Shown: positions 16,713 through 24,706 of the stretch, one piece after another
Layout: each line of letters opens with the position of its first letter
How positions within the stretch are numbered: the stretch's first letter is position 1
Source of the DNA: Taklimakanibacter sp050251035
GTDB lineage: Bacteria > Pseudomonadota > Alphaproteobacteria > Rhizobiales > Aestuariivirgaceae
Direction: 5' to 3'
DNA length: 64,000 nt
Assembly: GCA_050251035.1 (NCBI GenBank)
Contig: JBFWNN010000019.1
Coordinates: 19,671-83,670 of the forward strand
Notes under the pieces: model-generated
Databases searched by the model: none
Told to the model about the DNA's origin: nothing
The model's input: only the letters and a program-made list of their open reading frames with translations
Position numbers and translations under genes: made by a program

Positions 16713-17630
16713 ATGCTTGATTCCCTGACCCTCGACCAGCTCCGCATCTTCATCGCCGTCGCCGAAGCCGGCAGTTTCCGGGCCGCCGCCGCCAGGCTTC
16801 ACCGCGTCCAGTCGGCGGTCAGTCATGCCATCGCCAATCTCGAGGCGGAACTGCGGGTGACGCTGTTCGACCGGTCCGGCCATCGCCCCGTGCTCACGCC
16901 CGACGGCAAGGCGCTGCTCGCCGATGCGCGCGCCACGGTGCAGCGCATGGATTTCCTCAAAGCCCGGGCGCGCGGCCTGGGCGAGGGGGTCGAGCTCGGC
17001 CTCGCCGTGGCGCTCGATCCGCTGTTCCCGCATGAGCTTGCCGCGGCCGCGCTCAGGGCGATGCATGACGCCTATCCCTCCGTCGCCGTGCGCATCTGGG
17101 ATGCGCCCTTGGGCGAGGCGATCGCCGCTTTGCGCGAGAAACGCTGCACGCTGGCCCTCACCACGATCGAGGTTCCCGACCCGCAGGTCGAGATGGAGCG
17201 GCTGCCGCTCGCTTCCCCCGTCGCCTTGACCGCGGTGGCCGCGGCGTCGCATCCGCTGGCGCGGCGCTCGGCTGTGGGCGAGACCCTCACCGCGCAGGAC
17301 CTCGCCGATCATCTGCAGATCGTGGTGGAGGATCCGTCCCCCATCACCCGCGGCAAGGATTTCGGCGTCTTCTCGGCGGGAACCTGGCGGGTGAGCGACA
17401 TGGACATCAAGCGCAACCTCATCCTGTCGGGACTGGGCTGGGGCGGCCTGCCCGACTGGTCGATCGCGCGCGAACTCGCCGAAGGCCGCCTCGTCAGGGT
17501 GAGGGCGGCAGCTCTCGGCCCCGATGGCGAGACGCCGGTGCGCGCCTATCTGGCCCATCGCAGCGACGAGGCCCTGGGGCCGGCGGCGCGGCGCCTGCGG
17601 GAAGCGCTCATTGCTCCCACCGCAACGTGA
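16713..17630 (+). CDS. LysR-family transcriptional regulator
   Basis: A 305-residue LysR regulator with a normal winged-helix N-terminus (TLDQLRIFIAVAEAGSFRAA, then RVQSAVSHAIANLEAELRV and LFDRSGHRPVLTPDGKALL). The effector-binding domain fills the remainder. It is transcribed away from the DUF6506-type gene, the usual arrangement for a LysR regulator and its target. The inducer is unknown. Confidence 0.92.
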   Translation: MLDSLTLDQLRIFIAVAEAGSFRAAAARLHRVQSAVSHAIANLEAELRVTLFDRSGHRPVLTPDGKALLADARATVQRMDFLKARARGLGEGVELGLAVALDPLFPHELAAAALRAMHDAYPSVAVRIWDAPLGEAIAALREKRCTLALTTIEVPDPQVEMERLPLASPVALTAVAAASHPLARRSAVGETLTAQDLADHLQIVVEDPSPITRGKDFGVFSAGTWRVSDMDIKRNLILSGLGWGGLPDWSIARELAEGRLVRVRAAALGPDGETPVRAYLAHRSDEALGPAARRLREALIAPTAT

Positions 17631-17714
17631 TCGGGACCATCGGCGGAACCTATTGACGCTTCGCCGGCATTACCTAGTCTGATCACCGGGACGGCGCGGC
17701 AAAAGAGGTTTGCC

Positions 17715-18509
17715 ATGCTCAGGACGGCAGTCAGGCTCTTCGCGGCGATCTTCGCCTTGGCGTTCTCATTCACGGCCATGGCGGCAGACACGCCGGTCGA
17801 TCTCGAGCTGGTGCTCGCCGTCGACGTCTCGCGCTCCATGGACATCGACGAGCAGGCCCTGCAGCGCAACGGATATGTGGCGGCCTTCCGCCACAAGGAC
17901 GTAATCGAGGCGATATCGTCGGGCCCGAATGGGCGCATCGCGGTGAGCTATGTCGAATGGGCGGGGCCCGCTTTCCAGACGACGCTCGTGCCCTGGATGG
18001 TCATCGACGGTGCCGCGGCCGCCCACGCCTTCCCTGATCGCCTGGCGGCCACCCCCATGTCGCGCGAGCACGGCACCTCGATCGCGAACGGCCTCATCTA
18101 TGTCGGTCCGAGCTTCGAGGGCAACGGTTTCGCCGGCGAGCGCCGGGTCATCGATGTGTCGGGCGACGGGCCCAACAATATGGGCGTGCCGGTGATCGTC
18201 GCCCGCGACCCGCTGATCGCTCAGGGCGTCACCATCAACGGCCTGCCGATCATGATCAAGCGGCCGGGCGGTTTTGCCTCGATCGAGAATCTCGATATCT
18301 ATTATGAGGATTGCGTCATCGGCGGGACCGGTGCTTTCCTGGTGCCGGTCACCGACATCCAGAAGCTCGCTTCGGCGATCCGCCGCAAGCTGGTGCTGGA
18401 GATCGCCGCCCGGCCGGCGGTGCTCGTCAAGGCCGCGGCGGCCAAGGCGGAGCCGCGCGTCGACTGTATGATCGGGGAGAAGCTGCGCGAGCAGTGGATG
18501 AGGGAATAG
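17715..18509 (+). CDS. DUF1194 (VWA-like) exported protein
   Basis: A 264-residue protein with a signal peptide cut near residue 24 (FTAMAA). The mature part begins with VDLELVLAVDVSRSMD, an intact MIDAS motif (D37, S39, S41) of a von Willebrand A-like domain, and continues with RRVIDVSGDGPNNMG and TINGLPIMI, which are hallmarks of DUF1194. It is probably periplasmic and binds a divalent metal for protein-protein contact. The role of this family is not known. It stands alone, with short gaps to both neighbours. Confidence 0.88.
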   Translation: MLRTAVRLFAAIFALAFSFTAMAADTPVDLELVLAVDVSRSMDIDEQALQRNGYVAAFRHKDVIEAISSGPNGRIAVSYVEWAGPAFQTTLVPWMVIDGAAAAHAFPDRLAATPMSREHGTSIANGLIYVGPSFEGNGFAGERRVIDVSGDGPNNMGVPVIVARDPLIAQGVTINGLPIMIKRPGGFASIENLDIYYEDCVIGGTGAFLVPVTDIQKLASAIRRKLVLEIAARPAVLVKAAAAKAEPRVDCMIGEKLREQWMRE

Positions 18510-18519
18510 GGGGACGTGC

Positions 18520-18699
18520 TTGGGACATCTGCTGCGCCGCCGCCATGGCCAAGAGCATGCGCGCTTCACCTTCGTCGAGCTGTTCTTCGACCTGGTCTTC
18601 GTCTTCGCGGTAACCCGGCTCTCGCATGCGCTGCTCGCCCCTTTTTCGGTCTGGGAGCCCGTCCCGCCCGAGGAGCTGCGGAAAACCCATCCCGCATGA
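18520..18699 (+). pseudogene. N-terminal remnant of a low-temperature requirement A (LtrA) family gene
   Basis: Reading from the TTG at 18520 gives GHLLRRRHGQEHARF and TFVELFFDLVFVFAVTRLSH, the diagnostic N-terminus of LtrA membrane proteins. After LLAPFSVW it changes to EPVPPEELRKTHPA and stops at 18699, giving 59 residues where LtrA proteins have roughly 380. The shape suggests an internal deletion that joined the two ends of the gene. AGGGGGA lies just before the TTG, so the short product may still be made. Its stop overlaps the start of the GNAT gene (ATGA), so it may survive as a translational leader for that gene. Confidence 0.72.
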
Positions 18700-19181
18700 C
18701 GACGATCGAGGCCATCACCCAGGCCGAGCAGGCGCGCGTCCTCGCCCTCAACAACGCCCATGCGGTGGAGACGTCCCTTCTCGACGCGGCGCGGCTCACA
18801 TCCATGCTGGACGAGGCCTTCCTCGCCACCCGCATCGGCACTGTCGACGCCTTCCTCATCGTCTTCGACCAGAGGGCGCGCTATGACAGCCCCAATTTCA
18901 CCTGGTTCCAGGCGAAGTTTCCCGATTTCGTCTATGTCGACCGCATCGTCACGGGGCCTCAGGCCCGGGGCCGGGGCTATGCGCGGGCGCTCTATGAGGA
19001 TCTGTTCGCGAAAGCGGCCGCCCGGGGCCACAAGAGGGTGGTCTGCGAGGTCAATCTGGACCCCCCGAACCCCGGTTCCGACGCCTTCCACGCGGCCCTG
19101 GGCTTTGCCGAGGTCGGCCGGCAGCTTCTGCCCGGCTCGGGCAAGACCGTCCGTTATCTGAGTAAAAATATTCCTAGCTAG
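18696..19181 (+). CDS. GNAT-family N-acetyltransferase
   Basis: A 161-residue acetyltransferase. The acetyl-CoA binding loop is visible as VDRIVTGPQARGRGYARALYEDL (motif A with RGRG), followed by RVVCEVNLDPPNPGSDAFHAALGFAEVG (motif B). It resembles the group of uncharacterised GNAT proteins of about 160 residues. I chose the ATG at 18696 because it begins the family-like MTTIEAITQAEQARVLALNN and overlaps the preceding stop codon. A longer start at 18516 would run out of frame through the LtrA remnant. Confidence 0.85.
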   Translation: MTTIEAITQAEQARVLALNNAHAVETSLLDAARLTSMLDEAFLATRIGTVDAFLIVFDQRARYDSPNFTWFQAKFPDFVYVDRIVTGPQARGRGYARALYEDLFAKAAARGHKRVVCEVNLDPPNPGSDAFHAALGFAEVGRQLLPGSGKTVRYLSKNIPS

Positions 19182-19348
19182 GATTTGCTGCCGCGGACGG
19201 GCCGCCGCGTTTCGCGGATTTGCGATGTCAAGAGCCGTTTTCATGCCGGAAACCTTGCGGATTTTCCTATCCAAAAGCACGAAATTCGCAGGTTTTTGGC
19301 CCATTTTGTCGCGTTTTTTCGGGGCTGGTTTTGGCCTTCCGGGATGCT

Positions 19349-19378
19349 ACCGTTTTGCTGCGGCAACGGTTGTTTTTG
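19349..19378 (+). terminator. Possible rho-independent terminator after the GNAT gene
   Basis: ACCGTT (19349-19354) pairs with AACGGT (19365-19370) around TTGCTGCGGC and is followed by TGTTTTTG. The stem is short, but the T-run and the position 170 bases past the GNAT stop fit a terminator. Confidence 0.4.
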
Positions 19379-19394
19379 TCAGTGAGTGGATGTC

Positions 19395-19538
19395 ATGCCT
19401 GTCTTCGAGGAGTGGTTCGAATACGACTATGAGGAAGTTCTTCTTGGTGCGGTGAAGGCCGAAACCAAGCGCAAGCGCGACGCGCTGCTTGCTTTGCGTC
19501 TGCGCCATCGCAGACCCCCCGCACGACCCCGGAAGTAA
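19395..19538 (+). CDS. Small hypothetical protein (47 residues)
   Basis: The ATG at 19395 opens a 47-residue ORF, MPVFEEWFEYDYEEVLLGAV and then a Lys/Arg-rich C-terminal half ending PARPRK. Its acidic-aromatic N-terminus and basic C-terminus look like a real small soluble protein rather than random coding. The ORF lies between two terminator-like hairpins in an otherwise gene-free 670-base stretch. No function is proposed and I recognise no family. Confidence 0.45.
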   Translation: MPVFEEWFEYDYEEVLLGAVKAETKRKRDALLALRLRHRRPPARPRK

Positions 19539-19602
19539 CGCTTCGCCGCTTCCCAGACGGGACGGCGCGCTCATCGCACGTCCCTCGTCCAGCACGCGCT
19601 CG

Positions 19603-19636
19603 AGCCGCCCGGATCATCCGTCCGGGCGGCTTCGTT
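19603..19636 (+). terminator. Rho-independent terminator
   Basis: An 11-base perfect stem, AGCCGCCCGGA (19603-19613) with TCCGGGCGGCT (19621-19631), has a seven-base loop and is followed by TCGTTTTG. It lies about 65 bases after the small ORF and ahead of the acyl-CoA ligase gene. Confidence 0.7.
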
Positions 19637-19851
19637 TTGACCTCCTTCTAAAGTCTATTTCGTGAGGGATTGACGCCACGGGAAAAAGCCGCACGATGCC
19701 CGCGATGCTTCGGCAAGAGCCGAAGCGTTCGTCCGCGGCAGTTTCGAGAGCCGATGAGCTCGCGCCGCTTTTTGAAAGGCGGGCAGCGTCCGGGAGAAGG
19801 CGCGCCGGCGGCTTCGGGCGGGTGAGCCCGATGAGATCGGGAGGGTAGGGT
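19637..19851. other. Gene-free stretch upstream of the acyl-CoA ligase
   Basis: Beyond the small ORF and the two hairpins, the gap from 19182 to 19851 holds no coding region I can support. This last part presumably contains the promoter of the ligase-transporter operon; no clear -35/-10 pair is visible. GGGAGGG just before 19852 is the ribosome-binding site of the next gene. Confidence 0.3.
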
Positions 19852-21819
19852 TTGTCTGAGCTCGGCCAGGCACCGGACGACACATTTCCCAAGCTTTTTC
19901 AGTTCAACGCCAGGACGCGCGGCGGGCGCGTCGCGATGCGGCACAAGGACTTCGGCATCTGGCAATCCTGGAGCTGGAGCGAGGCGCATGCCATCGTCCG
20001 CGCCTTGGCTGCGGGCCTCGCCGGCATAGGCGCCGCAGAGGGCGACAAGATCGCGATCATCGGTTCCAACCGGCCGCATCTCTATTGGTCGATCGCCGCC
20101 GCCCAGTGCCTGGGCGCGGTGCCGGTGCCGATCTATGCCGATGCCGTCGCCGACGAGATGGCCTTCGTGCTCGAGCATGCCGAGATCCGCTTCGCCGTGG
20201 TCGAGGATCAGGAGCAGGTCGACAAGATCGTCGCCGTCAGCGCCCGGCTGCCGAAGCTCGCCGCCATTCTCTATGACGAGAAGCGCGGGCTTCGCGATTA
20301 TGACCACACGAAGCTCCATGCGCTGAGCACGATCATCGCCAAGGGCCGCGCGGCGCTCGGCGATCCCGCGGTCTCAGGTCCGCTCGACCGGGCCGTTGCC
20401 CAGGGCAAAGGCAGCGACATCGCCGTCATTCTTTATACGTCCGGCACCACCGGGCGGCCCAAGGGCGTGATGCTCAGCTATGAAAATCTCCTCGCCAGCG
20501 CCCGCATCGGCATCGGCTTTGACGGGCTCTCCGAGACGGACGAGATCATGGCCTATCTGCCCATGGCCTGGGTCGGCGACCACGTCTTCTCCTACGGCCA
20601 GGCGATCCTGGCGGGCTATTGCGTGAGCTGTCCCGAGCGCCCCGAGACCATCGTGCAGGACCGCCGCGAGATCGGGCCCACCTATGTCTTCGCGCCGCCC
20701 CGCGTCTTCGAGAACCTGCTCACCCTCACCATGGTGCGCATGGAAGATGCCGGCCGCGTGAAGCGCTGGATGTTCGACCATTTCCTCAAGGTGGCGCGCC
20801 GCTGGGGCGACCGGATCCTGAGCGGCGAGACGGTGCCGCCATCGGCGCGGCTGCATTACGCTCTGGGAAATCTTCTGGTCTATGCGCCCTTGCGCAACCG
20901 CTACGGCCTGACCAAGGTGAAGGTCGGCTATACCGCGGGCGAAGCCATCGGCGCCGAGATCTTCAGCTTCTATCGCGCGATCGGCGTCAATCTCAAGCAG
21001 CTCTATGGCCAGACCGAGGCTTCGGTCTATGTCACCTTGCAGCCGGACGGCGAGATCAAGCCCGACACGGTCGGCAGGCCGGCGCCGTCGGTCGACATCA
21101 GGCTTGCCCCCTCAGGCGAGGTCGAGTTCGCGGGCCCCGGCGTCTTCCTCGGCTATTACAAGGACCCCGAGCGCACCGCCGAGGTCATGACCAAGGACGG
21201 TTATGTCCGCACCGGCGATGTCGGCTTCTTCGATGCGGGCGGCCATCTCAAGATCATCGACCGCGCCAAGGATGTCGGAAGGCTGAAGCATGGCGGCCTG
21301 TTCCCGCCCAAATATGTCGAGAACAAGCTCAAATTCTATCCGAACATCAAGGAAGCGGTGGCCTTCGGCGACCGCCGCGACGCCGTCGCTTGCTTCATCA
21401 ACATCGATCCGGTGGCGGTCGGCAACTGGGCCGAGCGCAACAATGTCACTCATGCCTCCTATCAGGAGCTCGCCGCCGACAGCCGCGTCTATGACATGAT
21501 CGCGGACCATGTCGAGGAGGTGAACCGCGCGCTCGCCGTCGAGCCCGGGATGCAGGGCGCCCAGATCGCCCGCTTCCTCATTCTGCCCAAGGAGCTCGAT
21601 GCCGATGACGGCGAGCTGACCCGCACCCAGAAGGTCAGGCGGGGCTTCATCACCGAGCGCTACGCGGCGCTGGTCAAGGCGCTCTATGACGGATCAGGGA
21701 CGGCGCCTCTCGATGTCGAGGTCACCTTCGAGGATGGCCGCAAGGGCCGGATTGCGGGCGAGATCGTGATCCGCGACGTCGCGGTCGCGGCGGCGCCCGG
21801 CCTGGAGAAAGCGGCATGA
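19852..21819 (+). CDS. AMP-dependent acyl-CoA synthetase (long-chain-fatty-acid ligase-like)
   Basis: A 655-residue adenylate-forming ligase. The P-loop motif YTSGTTGRPKGVM is at about residues 195-207, YGQTEAS follows in the middle, RTGDVGFFDAGGHLKIIDRAKD forms the hinge, and LTRTQKVRRGF near the end supplies the C-terminal lysine region. It activates a carboxylic acid, probably fatty or aromatic, to its CoA thioester. The start is the TTG at 19852, with GGGAGGGTAGGG before it. It overlaps the next gene by four bases and opens a Liv-type transporter operon, so it may trap the imported acid. Confidence 0.87.
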   Translation: MSELGQAPDDTFPKLFQFNARTRGGRVAMRHKDFGIWQSWSWSEAHAIVRALAAGLAGIGAAEGDKIAIIGSNRPHLYWSIAAAQCLGAVPVPIYADAVADEMAFVLEHAEIRFAVVEDQEQVDKIVAVSARLPKLAAILYDEKRGLRDYDHTKLHALSTIIAKGRAALGDPAVSGPLDRAVAQGKGSDIAVILYTSGTTGRPKGVMLSYENLLASARIGIGFDGLSETDEIMAYLPMAWVGDHVFSYGQAILAGYCVSCPERPETIVQDRREIGPTYVFAPPRVFENLLTLTMVRMEDAGRVKRWMFDHFLKVARRWGDRILSGETVPPSARLHYALGNLLVYAPLRNRYGLTKVKVGYTAGEAIGAEIFSFYRAIGVNLKQLYGQTEASVYVTLQPDGEIKPDTVGRPAPSVDIRLAPSGEVEFAGPGVFLGYYKDPERTAEVMTKDGYVRTGDVGFFDAGGHLKIIDRAKDVGRLKHGGLFPPKYVENKLKFYPNIKEAVAFGDRRDAVACFINIDPVAVGNWAERNNVTHASYQELAADSRVYDMIADHVEEVNRALAVEPGMQGAQIARFLILPKELDADDGELTRTQKVRRGFITERYAALVKALYDGSGTAPLDVEVTFEDGRKGRIAGEIVIRDVAVAAAPGLEKAA

Positions 21820-22628
21820 CGCGCGCCGTCTCGCAGGAGATCATGCTCAATGTCGAGAACGTGTCGCTCGCCTTCGGGGGCGTGAAGGCCGTGACCGACA
21901 TCTCCTTCGACATCCGAAAAGGGGAGATCCGCGCCATCATCGGCCCGAACGGCGCCGGCAAGACCTCGATGCTCAATGTCATCAACGGCTTCTATCACCC
22001 GCAGAAGGGCAGGATCACCTTCAAGGGCAAGGTGCGCCGCAAGATGCGCCCGTCCGAGGCAGCGCGCTCAGGCATCGCCCGCACCTTCCAGAACGTGGCG
22101 CTGTTCCGCGGCATGTCCACCCTCGACAACATCATGTCGGGCCGCTCGCTCAAGATGAATGTGGGCTTCCTGTGGCAGCTTCTTTATCTGGGTCCGGCGC
22201 GGCGCGAGGAGATCGCCCATCGCCGCAAGGTCGAGGAGATCATCGACTTCCTCGAGATCCAGCACATCAGGCGGGTTCCCGTCGGCAAGCTGCCTTACGG
22301 CCTGCAGAAGCGCGTCGAGCTCGGCCGGGCGCTGGCGATGGAGCCCGAGTTGCTCCTTCTCGATGAGCCGATGGCCGGCATGAATCTCGAGGAGAAGGAG
22401 GATATGAGCCGCTTCATCCTCGACGTGAACAGCGAGTTCGGCACCACCATCGCGCTCATCGAGCACGACATGGGCGTGGTGATGGACCTGTCCGACCGGG
22501 TGGTGGTTCTCGATTACGGCCGCAAGATCGCCGACGGCACGCCGGACGAGGTCAAGTCCAACTCGGACGTGATCGACGCTTATCTGGGCGTCGTGACGCA
22601 TGAGGAGTCCCAGCGATGGACCTCCTGA
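21816..22628 (+). CDS. Branched-chain-amino-acid-type ABC transporter ATP-binding protein (LivG-like), set 1
   Basis: A 270-residue ATPase of the HAAT (hydrophobic amino-acid) class. Walker A GPNGAGKTS is at about residues 43-51. The signature is LPYGLQ rather than the usual LSYGQ or LSGGQ, and Walker B reads LLLLDEPMAGMN. The C-terminal DAYLG segment is typical of LivG. It overlaps the ligase gene upstream and the permease gene downstream (13 bases). The substrate is probably an acid activated by the flanking ligases, not necessarily an amino acid. Confidence 0.9.
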   Translation: MTRAVSQEIMLNVENVSLAFGGVKAVTDISFDIRKGEIRAIIGPNGAGKTSMLNVINGFYHPQKGRITFKGKVRRKMRPSEAARSGIARTFQNVALFRGMSTLDNIMSGRSLKMNVGFLWQLLYLGPARREEIAHRRKVEEIIDFLEIQHIRRVPVGKLPYGLQKRVELGRALAMEPELLLLDEPMAGMNLEEKEDMSRFILDVNSEFGTTIALIEHDMGVVMDLSDRVVVLDYGRKIADGTPDEVKSNSDVIDAYLGVVTHEESQRWTS

Positions 22629-23575
22629 GCCAGATCTTCGTCCAGCCCTTCGCCCAGATGGCGGGGGCGCCCGACTTCCTGGCCCAGGTCCTGTGGGAGG
22701 GCTTCGTGTCGGGCGTGCTCTATGCCCTCATCGCCTTGGGCTTCGTCCTGATCTTCAAGGCCTCGGGCGTGTTCAATTTCGCGCAAGGCATCATGGTGGT
22801 GTTCGCGGCGCTGACGCTCGTCGGGCTCTATCAGAAGGGCGTCCCGGCCATACTGGCGCTCATCCTGACGATCGCCGTGATGGGCCTTCTGGCGCTGGCG
22901 GTCGAGCGCTTCATCATGCGCCCCTTGGTCAACCAGCCCGAGATCATCCTGCTGATGTCGACCATCGGGCTCACCTATTTCCTGGTCGGGCTCGGCGAAT
23001 TCGTCTTCGGCGGCGAGCCCAAGCAGATGATCACCGAGGAGCTGGGCCTGCCGACCGGCTCGACCGAGATCCCCTTCGGGGCCGAAGGCATGGTCATCTT
23101 GCAGCATATCGACATCGCGGCTGCGGCGATCGCGCTGCTCATGGTGGCTGCGCTCGCGGTGTTCTTCAGCCGCACGCGCATCGGGCGCGCTTTGCGCGCC
23201 GTCGCCGACGACCACCAGGCGGCCCTCTCGGTCGGCATCTCGCTCCATCAGATCTGGGCCATCGTGTGGTTCGCTTCCGGCATCGTGGCGCTGGCCACCG
23301 GCATCATGTGGGGCGCGCGTTCCGATGTCTCCTTCGCGCTCGAGATCATCGCGCTCCGGGCGCTCCCGGTCCTGATCCTCGGCGGCTTCACCTCGGTGCC
23401 GGGCGCCATCGTCGGGGGTCTCATCATCGGCATCGGCGAGAAGCTGGGCGAGATCTATTGGGGGCCGCTGCTCGGCGGCGGCATCGAGTCCTGGCTCGCT
23501 TACATGATCGCCCTGGTCTTCCTCCTGTTCCGGCCGCAAGGCCTCTTCGGCGAAAGGATCATCGAGCGGGTGTAG
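22616..23575 (+). CDS. Branched-chain-amino-acid-type ABC transporter permease (LivH-like), set 1
   Basis: A 319-residue membrane protein with about eight hydrophobic segments. FVSGVLYALIALGFVLIFKA followed by VFNFAQGIMVVF is the LivH signature, and RALRAVADDHQAALSVGI is the cytoplasmic loop. The C-terminus FRPQGLFGERI is also typical. It follows LivG with a 13-base overlap. Confidence 0.9.
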   Translation: MDLLSQIFVQPFAQMAGAPDFLAQVLWEGFVSGVLYALIALGFVLIFKASGVFNFAQGIMVVFAALTLVGLYQKGVPAILALILTIAVMGLLALAVERFIMRPLVNQPEIILLMSTIGLTYFLVGLGEFVFGGEPKQMITEELGLPTGSTEIPFGAEGMVILQHIDIAAAAIALLMVAALAVFFSRTRIGRALRAVADDHQAALSVGISLHQIWAIVWFASGIVALATGIMWGARSDVSFALEIIALRALPVLILGGFTSVPGAIVGGLIIGIGEKLGEIYWGPLLGGGIESWLAYMIALVFLLFRPQGLFGERIIERV

Positions 23576-23576
23576 G

Positions 23577-24656
23577 ATGCTCTATCGCGAGGCCGGCCAA
23601 TTTAAATCGACCTATGAGGCGGACCAGGCCGTATTCCCGCTGGCCCAGGATCGTATCGGCATTGCCGCCCTGCTGGTCATCGCCGTCCTCATCGTTCCCG
23701 TCATCGCCAGCGACTTCGTCCTGGAGGCGATCGTCATTCCGTTTCTGATCCTGGCGCTCGCCACGATCGGCCTCAACGTGCTCACCGGATATGCCGGGCA
23801 ATTGTCGCTGGGCACCGGCGGCTTCATGGGGGCAGGGGCCTATGCCTGCTACAAGCTCACCACCTCTTTCCCCGAGGCGAATATCGTCCTCATGATCCTG
23901 CTCTCGGGGCTGTTCGCGGCGGCGATCGGTCTCGTCTTCGGCCTGCCGTCCTTGCGCATCAAGGGTCTTTATCTCGCGGTCGCGACGCTCGCCGCCCAGT
24001 TCTTCCTCGAATGGTGCTTCATTCGCATCGGCTGGCTCTACAATTACAATGTGTCGGGCGCCATCGATTCACCCGAGCGCGCCATGTTCGGCCTGGTGCT
24101 GACCGGTCCCAATGCCAGTCCGGTCACCCGCTATCTGGTGGTGCTGGCGATCGTCCTCGGGATCACCGTCCTGGTCAAGAACCTGGTGCGCGGAAGGATC
24201 GGGCGCTCCTGGATGATGATCCGCGACATGGACATCGCGGCCGAGCTCATGGGCATCCGCCCGCTCGTCGCCAAGCTCTCGGCCTTCGCCGTCTCCTCCT
24301 ACATTTGCGGTGTAGCCGGCGCCATGTTCGTCTTCTTCTATCTGGGCTCGGTCGAGCCCGCGGCCTTCTCGATCACGCTCTCCTTCCAGATCCTGTTCAT
24401 GGCGATCATCGGCGGGCTCGGCAGCCTGGTCGGCTGTTATTTCGGCGCCGCCTTCCTGTGGATCCTGCCGATCTTCCTGCGCAACGTGCTGCCCATGCTC
24501 GGCATCGACGTCGGCGCGGAGAACATCGTTCATTTGACCTCGATGATCGTTGGTGTCTTGATCATCCTGTTCCTGATCTGGGAGCCGCATGGCCTGGCGC
24601 GCCTGTGGCAGGTGGCGAAGGAGAAACTGCGCGTCTGGCCGTTCCCCTATGCGTGA
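23577..24656 (+). CDS. Branched-chain-amino-acid-type ABC transporter permease (LivM-like), set 1
   Basis: A 359-residue permease. LATIGLNVLTGYAGQLSLGT and GGFMGAGAYACYKLT form the LivM signature, and SWMMIRDMDIAAELMGIRP is the cytoplasmic loop. A 20-residue hydrophilic N-terminal tail precedes the first membrane segment. It starts one base after the LivH stop, so expression is tightly linked. Confidence 0.9.
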   Translation: MLYREAGQFKSTYEADQAVFPLAQDRIGIAALLVIAVLIVPVIASDFVLEAIVIPFLILALATIGLNVLTGYAGQLSLGTGGFMGAGAYACYKLTTSFPEANIVLMILLSGLFAAAIGLVFGLPSLRIKGLYLAVATLAAQFFLEWCFIRIGWLYNYNVSGAIDSPERAMFGLVLTGPNASPVTRYLVVLAIVLGITVLVKNLVRGRIGRSWMMIRDMDIAAELMGIRPLVAKLSAFAVSSYICGVAGAMFVFFYLGSVEPAAFSITLSFQILFMAIIGGLGSLVGCYFGAAFLWILPIFLRNVLPMLGIDVGAENIVHLTSMIVGVLIILFLIWEPHGLARLWQVAKEKLRVWPFPYA

Positions 24657-24706
24657 GGGCGACCGAAGTTCAACTTGAGGCCCATGGGCCGGTTAGGGAG
24701 GTAAGG

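Noticed and set aside
16713..17630. The LysR gene as regulator of the 5-16 kb block
   Set aside because: The block has its own embedded LysR gene at 11411-12436, and this one is divergent from the DUF6506-type gene, which is the simpler target.
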